Shown piece after piece: positions 1-5,655 of a stretch of 8,646 bases of DNA; position 1 is the stretch's first letter, and the number at the start of each line of letters is the position of its first letter. The notes beneath the pieces were generated by a model that saw only the letters and a list, made by a program, of their open reading frames with translations, was not told the DNA's origin and made no database searches. The stretch comes from Planctomycetaceae bacterium UBA4655. GTDB taxonomy: Bacteria; Planctomycetota; Planctomycetia; Pirellulales; UBA1268. Position numbers and translations under genes: made by a program. The DNA is taken from NCBI GenBank assembly GCA_002405515.1, contig DHLZ01000020.1, positions 732 through 9,377 on the forward strand, written 5' to 3'.

Positions 1-18
1 ACGCCGCCTTTCTGAACA

Positions 19-56
19 TCGTCAACTCTCCTCTCGGCTCGCGCCTCGGGCTTCCG
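19..56 (-). repeat. Interspersed intergenic repeat, left-edge copy
   Basis: Read on the minus strand this stretch begins CGGAAGCCCGAGGCGCGAGC, continues CGAGAGG and ends GTTGACGA. Its first 20 nt match the two tandem repeats after the sulfite reductase gene (8464-8544) closely. Its last 27 nt (19-45) match 8572-8598 at 25 of 27 positions. The copy here is inverted relative to those on the right. No gene was seen in 1-164. The repeat is intergenic, and its function and family name are unknown to me. Confidence 0.6.
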
Positions 57-164
57 TGAAAGTCAGCAGGCCGAGTTGCCCGCAGAATAATGTCAACTAC
101 TTCATGCTCCCGGTAGTAAGCGGCTCGGGAGCTGCGAGCCCCGTCTTCTGGTCCGCACCAGGCG

Positions 165-1334
165 TCAGCCGGAACGCCTGCCTTCCCCCCCTGGAGTGGC
201 GTTTTTCCGGCGTCGGCGCGGAGTCTCTCCGAGTCCGGCCGCCAGGCGGTAGCTCGTGCTCCGGCCGCCGGCAGCGTTTCTGACGAGCAGCCCACGATCG
301 ACGAGGTCGCCGATGTCGCGGAGGGCGGTATCCGTCGAACACTTGGCAATCTTCGCATACTTCGACGTTGTCAGGAAACCCTCGAAGCCATCGAGCAGCC
401 TGTTGATCACCCGTTGCTGCCGCTCGTGCACCGGCGGCCCCTCGTGGATCCGCCGCCATATGGTCGCCTTGCGAAGCACGCCGGCCTTGAGCGAATCGGA
501 ATGGTCCACCGCCCGCTCGAGGCAGCCGACAAACCAGGTCATCCAGGGCGTTATGTCGACATCACCTCGCTGCGTGCGTTCGAGCGTTTTGTAGTAGTCT
601 TTTCGCTCCGCTTCGATGCTGGTCGACATGCTGTAAAAGCGATCAGGGCAGCCGTCTCCGCGGGTCAAGAACAGATCGGCCAGCCCGCGGGCCAGCCTGC
701 CGTTTCCGTCCTCGAACGGATGAATCGTGACGAACCAGAAGTGCGCGATCGCGGCCCGGAGCACCGGATCAACGCCGTCATCGGCGTCGCACCACTCGAT
801 GAATCTCGCCATCTCCTCGGGAACCCGCCGTGCGGAGGGCGCCTCGAAGTGAATCCGCTCCCGGCCAATCGTCCCCGAAACGATCTGCATCGGGTCGGCC
901 TCGACGGGCCGCCACGCGCCGACGGCGATTGGCCGCGTGCCGCTGTAGCCGACCGGAAAAATCGCCGCGTGCCAGCCGCACAACCGTTGCTCGGTCACGG
1001 GCTCCATGGCATTTCTCGTGGCGTCGAGCAATACCTCGACGATTCCCTCCACATCGCGATTCGCCCGACGGGCGTTCGCGTGGGGCCGGCCGAGACGACG
1101 GGCGATCGAGGAGCGAACGTCCGCCTGGTCGAGCCGCTCCCCCTCGATGGCCGAACTGCGGACGACGTCGCTCGTGAGCACTTCGACCGAGGCGTCGGCC
1201 CGAACCGCGAATCTCAGCTGCTGCATGCGGCCGAGGAGGAGTCCCTGTTTGTGCCGCGCTCGAACGAGGCCTGGGGAGACCGCTCCGGCATCCCAGGTGA
1301 AGTCTGGCCACCCATTCTTTTCGTGGATGAACAT
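165..1334 (-). CDS. Fic family protein (DUF4172-type N-terminus, class II inhibitory motif, C-terminal winged helix)
   Basis: This is a predicted Fic-domain AMP transferase (389 aa), which would move AMP or a related nucleotide moiety onto a protein hydroxyl in the cytoplasm. The N-terminus (about 8-85, WPDFTWD...QGLLLGRM...VRSSIARRLG) resembles DUF4172. S60-x3-E64-G65 fits the (S/T)xxxE(G/N) inhibitory helix motif, so the enzyme is probably self-restrained. The catalytic motif HPFEDGNGR is complete at 205-213, with H205, D209, N211 and R213. Residues about 308-365 look like a winged-helix DNA-binding domain. The last 20 residues are basic and probably disordered. The start is taken at MFIHEKNGWP because the family begins just before WPxFxW. 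An alternative ATG 13 codons upstream (1373) lies within the palindromic repeats and has no clear ribosome site. The gene is divergent from the AAA ATPase at 1798. The target is unknown. Confidence 0.9.
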   Translation of the reverse strand: MFIHEKNGWPDFTWDAGAVSPGLVRARHKQGLLLGRMQQLRFAVRADASVEVLTSDVVRSSAIEGERLDQADVRSSIARRLGRPHANARRANRDVEGIVEVLLDATRNAMEPVTEQRLCGWHAAIFPVGYSGTRPIAVGAWRPVEADPMQIVSGTIGRERIHFEAPSARRVPEEMARFIEWCDADDGVDPVLRAAIAHFWFVTIHPFEDGNGRLARGLADLFLTRGDGCPDRFYSMSTSIEAERKDYYKTLERTQRGDVDITPWMTWFVGCLERAVDHSDSLKAGVLRKATIWRRIHEGPPVHERQQRVINRLLDGFEGFLTTSKYAKIAKCSTDTALRDIGDLVDRGLLVRNAAGGRSTSYRLAAGLGETPRRRRKNATPGGEGRRSG

Positions 1335-1337
1335 TCT

Positions 1338-1381
1338 ATTCACCGCACTTTTTGCGGTGAATACATCCCCCATTCACCGCA
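1338..1381 (-). promoter_or_regulatory. Three half-site palindrome directly upstream of the Fic gene
   Basis: The 10-nt word ATTCACCGCA occurs on the plus strand at 1338-1347 and 1372-1381, and as its exact reverse complement TGCGGTGAAT at 1353-1362. The inner pair forms a perfect 10-bp inverted repeat with a 5-nt loop, ending 3 nt before the Fic ATG (1334). The outer and middle half-sites form an equally perfect 10-bp alternative with a 9-nt loop (GGGGGATGT in the mRNA sense). The site could be a DNA operator for a dimeric regulator or an RNA structure controlling translation. The sequence alone does not decide between these. The Fic reading frame stays open through it. Confidence 0.65.
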
Positions 1382-1530
1382 CGGGAAATGGCTGGTTTCA
1401 AGGGATAGTCCGGCCAATGGCACTTCCGCAACGGTTTTCGGGCTGATGAGCGGCTCGGGAGCCTCGGGGAGAGCGGCCTCGGCGTCCTGAGGCGGTTCCC
1501 CGAAACACCACTCAAGCCCACTGCGATGGT
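1382..1530. other. Gene-free spacer between Fic operator and SDR-like remnant
   Basis: I see no convincing coding region, RNA gene or terminator here. The Fic promoter should lie in this stretch. On the minus strand a TTGCGG and a TATCCC lie 18 nt apart (about 1404-1433), but both are weak matches and I do not call a promoter. A 14-nt word at 1449-1462 also occurs at 119-132. Confidence 0.4.
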
Positions 1531-1692
1531 GATTTTCTCGCGTCGCGGCTGCTGACGCGGGTGCTCATTGGCTCGACGAGCGGACCGGCTTTTCTCGCGA
1601 TGCTCGGCGTCGATCCCGCCGCCGGCAAGAACTTCGTGCCCGTGGACTGGGTGTCGTCGGCGATCGTCCATGCGGTGTGCATGCCGGCCGCG
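1531..1692 (+). pseudogene. Remnant of an SDR / thioester-reductase-like gene
   Basis: The plus frame beginning near 1531 reads DFLASRLLTRVL, then a short stretch, then KNFVPVDWVSSAIVHAV. The VPVDWVSxAI segment and the preceding F-x-R-x-L pattern resemble the C-terminal part of NAD-binding domain 4 (male-sterility/thioester reductase) short-chain dehydrogenases. I see no NAD-binding GxxGxxG segment or catalytic YxxxK upstream, and no proper C-terminus downstream, where the frame runs into the palindromes at 1724. I therefore read it as a gene fragment left by a rearrangement. The frame is open into the ATPase gene, so automated annotation may wrongly fuse the two from the GTG at 1561. Family assignment is from a short motif only. 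Confidence 0.4.
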
Positions 1693-1723
1693 CCGCGACG
1701 GCAAACCCGAACCAATCAAAACC

Positions 1724-1794
1724 GTCGAGTAAACTCAACTGAATCAACTCTGTCGAGCAAACTGGACACAGCAAAACTGTCGAGTAAACTCGAC
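1724..1794 (+). promoter_or_regulatory. Three tandem 16-nt palindromes upstream of the AAA ATPase
   Basis: Three copies of one palindrome lie at 1724-1739 (GTCGAGTAAACTCAAC), 1752-1767 (GTCGAGCAAACTGGAC) and 1779-1794 (GTCGAGTAAACTCGAC). Their starts are 28 and 27 nt apart. The third is perfect, and the first two each have one arm mismatch. In RNA each could form a 6-bp stem with a (U/C)AAA loop. The last copy ends 3 nt before the ATG at 1798. The region is richer in A than its surroundings. Likely roles are an operator array for autoregulation or a translational control element. The spacing near 27-28 nt (about 2.6 helical turns) neither proves nor excludes cooperative protein binding. Confidence 0.65.
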
Positions 1795-1797
1795 GGA

Positions 1798-2985
1798 ATG
1801 GATTCCGCCGCGTTTTTACGCGTCGCCGCCGATTGGAGCCACTGGGATGCCCCGCCCGGGCGGTCCGTGCCGCGGTCGGTGCGGCTGCCGATCGAGTTCC
1901 GGCCGGATCTCGCCCTCGTCGTGCAGGGGGTTCGACGGTCGGGGAAATCGACGCTCCTGCGGCAGTTGATCGACCGCTACCGGCTCGATCGCACGCGGTG
2001 TCTCTTCGTCAACTTCGAGGATCCCCGGCTGGCAAGCGCGCTTGATCACGCCACGCTCGACATGATGGTCGAGGCGTTCGAGGCCGACCGCGGCCCCGGC
2101 TGCACCTACATGCTCGACGAGATCCAGTGGGTGGATGGATGGCAGCGGTGGCTGCGGTCGCAGCTGGACCGGCCTCGCGGCAGGCGGTTCGTCGTCACCG
2201 GTTCCAACGCACAACTTTTGTCGGGAGAGCTTGGGTCATCGCTCACCGGCCGTCATCACACGGTGGAGGTCTTCCCGTTCGACCTTGCAGAATTCCGCCT
2301 CGCCAGGCCGGCTGCGAAGCTCGGCGACTACCTCGACTGCGGAGGCTTTCCCGCGGTCGTGAAGTCGCCCGATCGCGACATGCTCCTGCGGGGATATTTT
2401 CAGGACATCGTCGAACGCGACATGCGCGATCGAGTGGCGGCGCGTTCGAGCCTGCCGCTGCGGCAGCTCGTGCAGATGCTCTACGAATCGGCCGGCGCCG
2501 AGACGAGCGTTCGACGGGCCGCCGCCGCTCTCGGCATCTCCGTCGATACTGCCGGCCTCTACCTGGAGGCTGCCGAGAGCGCGTACCTTGCGATGGCCTG
2601 TCCCTTCTTCGCCTGGTCGTCCCGCAAGCGGCTCGCGCGGAACCGGAAGTTCTATCCGGTCGATACGGGCCTGCGACGCGTGGCCGTGACGGCGACGGGC
2701 CGCGACCGGGGCAAGCAGCTCGAGTGTGCGACGTTTCTCCTCTTGCGGCGGCGGTTCGGCCGCGTCTCCTACTGGCGGTGGCGGGGCGAGGTCGATTTCG
2801 TCGTCGAGGGGCCGCGCGGGCCGATCCCGGTGCAGGTGAGCTGGGACGAGACCACGGAACGGGCGCAGCGGGCGGTGGACGAGTTTCACGCCGCCCATCC
2901 GACGGCCGCCGAGGCCGTGTTCGTCACGGCCGCATCATTCGAGGCGGGCGTTCCCGAGCTGGCCGGGCCGGAATTCGACGGCTGA
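1798..2985 (+). CDS. AAA family ATPase with DUF4143 C-terminal domain
   Basis: This encodes a 395-aa cytoplasmic protein of the widespread AAA_14/DUF4143 family, whose cellular role is poorly known. Visible elements are Walker A GVRRSGKS (44-51), Walker B YMLDE (104-108), a sensor-like VVTGSNA (132-138), GGFP (182-185), a helix-rich winged-helix-like part (about 236-265) and the DUF4143 end with FYPVDTGLRR (285-294). A nuclease-like strand pair EVDFVV (331-336) and PVQVSWD (344-350) follows. In the second strand the lysine expected of an active PD-(D/E)xK site is replaced by serine, so nuclease activity is doubtful. The ATG at 1798 is chosen because family homology starts right after it and the repeats end 3 nt before it. 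The frame is open back to 1561, but that part is remnant and repeat sequence. The ribosome site is weak. The gene is convergent with the operon at 2993. Confidence 0.88.
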   Translation: MDSAAFLRVAADWSHWDAPPGRSVPRSVRLPIEFRPDLALVVQGVRRSGKSTLLRQLIDRYRLDRTRCLFVNFEDPRLASALDHATLDMMVEAFEADRGPGCTYMLDEIQWVDGWQRWLRSQLDRPRGRRFVVTGSNAQLLSGELGSSLTGRHHTVEVFPFDLAEFRLARPAAKLGDYLDCGGFPAVVKSPDRDMLLRGYFQDIVERDMRDRVAARSSLPLRQLVQMLYESAGAETSVRRAAAALGISVDTAGLYLEAAESAYLAMACPFFAWSSRKRLARNRKFYPVDTGLRRVAVTATGRDRGKQLECATFLLLRRRFGRVSYWRWRGEVDFVVEGPRGPIPVQVSWDETTERAQRAVDEFHAAHPTAAEAVFVTAASFEAGVPELAGPEFDG

Positions 2986-3005
2986 TCGCGAGTCAAAGCG
3001 CGATC
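2984..3005. terminator. Hairpin shared by two convergent gene ends
   Basis: GATCGCG (2984-2990) and CGCGATC (2999-3005) form a perfect 7-bp inverted repeat with an 8-nt loop. The stem overlaps the ATPase stop codon, and the loop contains the stop codon of the convergent membrane protein gene. It lies exactly where a bidirectional terminator is needed. There is no T-run on either side, so intrinsic termination is not assured. Confidence 0.4.
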
Positions 3006-4579
3006 GAGAGGCCGACGTCGTCGTTGCCCTCGGGCTTTTCGACGCCCGGAGCGGGCGGGCCGCCGTCGTCCTCGCCGTCGGGGCCCACGGAATAGACCGT
3101 GAGCCGACCGTCGGCCTGTTTCCACACGAGCGGCTTCGCTTCTTCGGAATGATCGTCCTCGGTGAACGGATCGCGGGGCATGGGGGGCGGCACCTCGGGC
3201 AGCAGGCCTGTTTCGAGCCGCTTGCGGGTCGCCTCCACGACCGCGGCCAAGGCGAGTTTCCGGGCCTTCGCCTTGAACTGGCTCTTGAACACCTCCGAAA
3301 TCGCCGGCGCGATCAATCGGCCAAGCAAGCCGGTTTCCAAAAGCGAGGACGCATCGATCGCGGCAGCCTCGTCCCTGGTCTCGGCGTAGGTATCGTTCTT
3401 CGCAGCGAGATCCTGGTAGCGGTGCAGGATCTCCCGATAGGCCGAGATCTCCGCGGGCAGCAGGAAGCTTCGGTAGAAGAGTCCGGATGGCGGGAACAAC
3501 GACGCCAAGGTGGTCGAATCCGCCGCCATGTCGGCGAACGTGGAGAGCGCGAAGGCCTCTTCACCGAAGGCGGCAGCCCGTAGCGACGGAAACTCGTCGA
3601 GCAGGTTGCGAAGTCCGGGTCGGTCGAGCAGCGGTAGATCCGCCTTCTCGAGGCTGGGCAGGATCGTGCAGAGTGTCTCTTCTGCGATCTGGTCCGTGGC
3701 GGCCCCGACGAGCACCGAGACCAAGATCGGCTCGCTGCCGACGTGCCTTGCCATGCGGTGGATCGTGGCGACGTCGCGGAGGGCGGCCTCCATCTCCCCG
3801 GCCGCCGCGAGTCGCCTGGAGGAAAGGGCCATGAGCCGGGCGGCAACCCGGATGGAGCTCATCTCCGGCAAGGGCATGTCGAACCCGGGCCGCGTCCAGT
3901 CTCGCGTGAATCGGCAGCCTTCGCGGTCGGCCGCACGCCGAAGCACGTCGATCGTGTTCGCCTGCCGGGCGAGCAGTTCCGCCGCCGCTTTAGAGGATGG
4001 GTCGACGGTCGTGGACGTGAGCGGGCCGTCTTCGAGCTTAAGTGCCGGATCGGCTTCGATCGCGGCGACCGCGGTCGTGTAGAGCGTCGCGGCGTTGTCG
4101 GCATCGGAAACCATCGGCGGCAGGTTCGCCTGCATGAGCTGGGCCGCCGCGATCCGGAGGTAAGGAGCCTGTGCGGCGACGGCGTTTTCGAGGATGAGCA
4201 GAATGCCCGCCGTCACGAGCTTCGCCGCGACGAAGAGCCCGGCGAGGCCGACCACAGGCCAGCGGGCTGCGACGCGGTCTCCCGTGAACCGCCCGGCGGA
4301 CAGGCCCGCGGCCGCGATCCAGACGCCGCCGATCAACGTCGAGAGGAAGGCGGTGAGCGTCGGCGCGAACCAGTTGTTCGTCGGCATGGTTCCCGACACG
4401 GCCAGGGATCCCGTCAGGCCGACCCACGGCATGAGCAGGATCAGCGGCAGGAATATCCCCACCGCCGCGAGCAGCCGCCGCAGCCAGGCCCGCTCGGTGC
4501 GGGCCGCAGCCGCGACGCACGCGGCCGTCCAGAGCAGGCAGGCGGCGACGGCCGCGAGAAAGAACATGAAGTAGCCCAT
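2993..4579 (-). CDS. Four-TM membrane protein of a sigma-factor operon, unknown function
   Basis: This encodes a 528-aa protein I cannot assign to a named family. The N-terminal third holds four hydrophobic segments (about 3-25, 35-60, 72-96 and 108-131). The rest is a long helical, alanine- and leucine-rich soluble part. Near the C-terminus DPF (470-472) and PLVWKQADGRLTVYSVGPDG (483-502) follow the pattern seen in type II secretion pseudopilin ends (DPF...P..Y...YS.G.DG). The same pattern occurs in many planctomycete proteins, as I recall. It is the last gene of the operon. Its ATG overlaps the preceding stop codon (TGATG), and AAGGAG lies 7 nt upstream (4587-4592). Expression is therefore coupled to the sigma and anti-sigma-like genes. 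It is plausibly a membrane effector or sensor of that system. This role is inference from position. Confidence 0.75.
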   Translation of the reverse strand: MGYFMFFLAAVAACLLWTAACVAAAARTERAWLRRLLAAVGIFLPLILLMPWVGLTGSLAVSGTMPTNNWFAPTLTAFLSTLIGGVWIAAAGLSAGRFTGDRVAARWPVVGLAGLFVAAKLVTAGILLILENAVAAQAPYLRIAAAQLMQANLPPMVSDADNAATLYTTAVAAIEADPALKLEDGPLTSTTVDPSSKAAAELLARQANTIDVLRRAADREGCRFTRDWTRPGFDMPLPEMSSIRVAARLMALSSRRLAAAGEMEAALRDVATIHRMARHVGSEPILVSVLVGAATDQIAEETLCTILPSLEKADLPLLDRPGLRNLLDEFPSLRAAAFGEEAFALSTFADMAADSTTLASLFPPSGLFYRSFLLPAEISAYREILHRYQDLAAKNDTYAETRDEAAAIDASSLLETGLLGRLIAPAISEVFKSQFKAKARKLALAAVVEATRKRLETGLLPEVPPPMPRDPFTEDDHSEEAKPLVWKQADGRLTVYSVGPDGEDDGGPPAPGVEKPEGNDDVGLSIAL

Positions 4580-5034
4580 CAGAGATCTCCTTGGAGAAGC
4601 GTGCGTTCAAGAAGGGCGCGAGCGCCGAACTCCCTCGGTCTGCGGTCTGTCAGTGGCTTGAGTGGGCCCGGGTCCCGGGCCGGTGCCGGCGTCGAATCGA
4701 TCGTGATCCCGGCGAGCCTCGCCCGCTCGACGAACGAGAGCATCCGCGGCGGCGACCTGTCGAGTCGCGGCGCGGCAACGGCCATCGTCACGAGCGGCAG
4801 CAGCAACACCGACAACGCCAAAATCAAAATGGTGCCAGCCACCAAATATGGAGAAGATAGGGAATCAGCGTGCGCAGGCTGCCCAGATTTGGTGGCTGGC
4901 ACCATTTCGAGGATGCGGCTTCGAAGGGTGGCGGGCGGGTCGGCGGGGGTGCGCCGCGCGAGCCGACGCTCGACCGCGGCGAGGTGGGGGCGGAGATGCG
5001 GGTTCGGATCGGAGTGCATGGGCCGATCGATCAT
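4579..5034 (-). CDS. Small single-pass membrane protein in anti-sigma position, carrying an in-frame repeat insertion
   Basis: This encodes a 151-aa protein with a charged, arginine-rich N-terminus (1-42), one membrane helix (about 63-88, core ILALSVLLLPLVTMAVA) and a proline- and arginine-rich tail. Its ATG overlaps the sigma factor stop (ATGA), with AAGGAG 8 nt upstream (5043-5048), so it is translationally coupled to the sigma gene. Position and topology suggest an anti-sigma factor or a membrane partner of the sigma factor. I see no HxxxCxxC zinc motif, so it is not a standard ZAS-type anti-sigma. Residues 43-69 are encoded by the 81-nt palindromic element. In silico removal leaves a 124-aa protein reading LRSRILVILALSVLLLPL, a continuous basic-then-hydrophobic anchor. 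An alternative start is M6. The function is not shown by sequence. Confidence 0.7.
   Translation of the reverse strand: MIDRPMHSDPNPHLRPHLAAVERRLARRTPADPPATLRSRILEMVPATKSGQPAHADSLSSPYLVAGTILILALSVLLLPLVTMAVAAPRLDRSPPRMLSFVERARLAGITIDSTPAPARDPGPLKPLTDRRPREFGARALLERTLLQGDL
4827..4907. repeat. 81-nt palindromic (REP/MITE-like) element, copy A, inside a gene
   Basis: The element has perfect 21-bp terminal inverted repeats (4827-4847 and 4887-4907; the left one begins AAATGGTGCCAGCC) around a 39-nt core. Copy B at 5659-5739 has the same length and orientation, identical inverted repeats and 7 core differences (74 of 81 identical). It encodes no protein of its own and has no visible target duplication (flanks tca and cga). 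Size and structure fit a REP-like or miniature element mobilised in trans, for example by a RAYT/IS200-type transposase, which is not in this window. The transcript could form a 21-bp hairpin inside the anti-sigma-like coding region. Confidence 0.85.
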
Positions 5035-5564
5035 CGGCGGATCTCCTTCGCGAGGGCGCCGCGGAGCTTTTCCAATGCGTAGCGGTAGCGGCTGGCGGCC
5101 GTGTTGGCCGAGATGCCGATCACGGCGGCGATCTCGGCGAACGTGAGGCCGCCGTCGATCTTGAGGGCGATCACCTCCCGCTGCGCGATCGGCAGCGCCG
5201 CGACCGCCGCAGCGAGGGCCTCATCCTCGATCTCGACCGGCGCGGTGGTGAAGCCTCCGGCGTCGAGCCGCTCCTGGCCGAGCCGGTCGATCGATCGCCT
5301 CGCGAGCGACGCCCGCCGGTGCCGCCGGCCGACCGCGTGGCGGAGCATCGTGAAGACGTAGCCGTCGAGATCGGTGACACGAGCGAGCTTCTGACGGTTG
5401 CGGGCGAGATCCACGAACAGGTCGTGGACGACGTCCTCGGCTTCGGCGGTGGAGGCGAGCATGGTTAGGGCCGTGCGGTAGAGGCGGACTCCGAGCCGGT
5501 CGTAGAGGGCGGCGAACGCCTCCCGGTCTCCGGCCGCCAGAGATTGTGTGAGCGGCGTGGGCAC
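5031..5564 (-). CDS. ECF-like RNA polymerase sigma-70 factor
   Basis: This encodes a 177-aa sigma factor that would direct RNA polymerase to its own promoter set. Region 2 spans about 12-80, including EAEDVVHDLFVDL (41-53), the typical core-binding helix. Region 4 spans about 117-172, with LPIAQREVIALKI and the helix-turn-helix LTFAEIAAVIGISANTAASR (140-159) for -35 recognition. A start at GTG 5564 is preferred: GGAG lies 7 nt upstream and the family's usual short N-terminus follows. The longer frame begins at a TTG (5660) inside the palindromic element and has no sigma homology before MPTPLTQSLAAGDREAF. It is the first gene of a three-gene operon with 4-nt overlap to the next gene, the layout of self-contained membrane-linked regulatory units. 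The direct repeats at 5584-5615 may belong to its control. Confidence 0.9.
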   Translation of the reverse strand: MPTPLTQSLAAGDREAFAALYDRLGVRLYRTALTMLASTAEAEDVVHDLFVDLARNRQKLARVTDLDGYVFTMLRHAVGRRHRRASLARRSIDRLGQERLDAGGFTTAPVEIEDEALAAAVAALPIAQREVIALKIDGGLTFAEIAAVIGISANTAASRYRYALEKLRGALAKEIRR

Positions 5565-5571
5565 CGTCTGA

Positions 5572-5575
5572 CTCC
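5572..5575 (-). promoter_or_regulatory. Ribosome binding site deciding the sigma factor start
   Basis: GGAG on the minus strand lies 7 nt before the GTG at 5564. It supports the short 177-aa sigma protein over the 209-aa reading that starts in the repeat element. Confidence 0.6.
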
Positions 5576-5583
5576 GCCAGTTT

Positions 5584-5615
5584 TTGCCAACGACCGTTTG
5601 TTGCCAGCGACCGTT
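5584..5615 (-). repeat. Two 15-nt direct repeats upstream of the sigma gene
   Basis: TTGCCAACGACCGTT (5584-5598) and TTGCCAGCGACCGTT (5601-5615) differ at one position and start 17 nt apart. They sit 20-51 nt upstream of the proposed sigma start, in the expected 5' leader or promoter region. They may be a binding site for a regulator or part of a promoter. I could not fit clear -35/-10 elements. Confidence 0.5.
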
Positions 5616-5655
5616 GACCAGATCCAAGGAGCCGCCGAGCCGGGAATTTTGTCTG

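Noticed and set aside
119..1462. 14-nt direct repeat AGCGGCTCGGGAGC at 119-132 and 1449-1462 flanking the Fic gene
   Set aside because: It could mark insertion ends, but a GC-rich 14-mer repeated once in 8.6 kb is close to chance and there are no further matching flanks.
414..1490. 358-aa plus-strand open frame
   Set aside because: It lies antisense to the Fic gene, whose HPFEDGNGR motif is intact on the minus strand.
1724..1794. CRISPR array
   Set aside because: The three repeats are 16-nt palindromes separated by 11-12 nt, too short for spacers, and end at a start codon. No cas gene is present.
3743..5146. 467-aa plus-strand open frame
   Set aside because: It runs antisense across three genes of the sigma operon, is extremely Arg/Gly rich and has no domain. 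It is a shadow frame.
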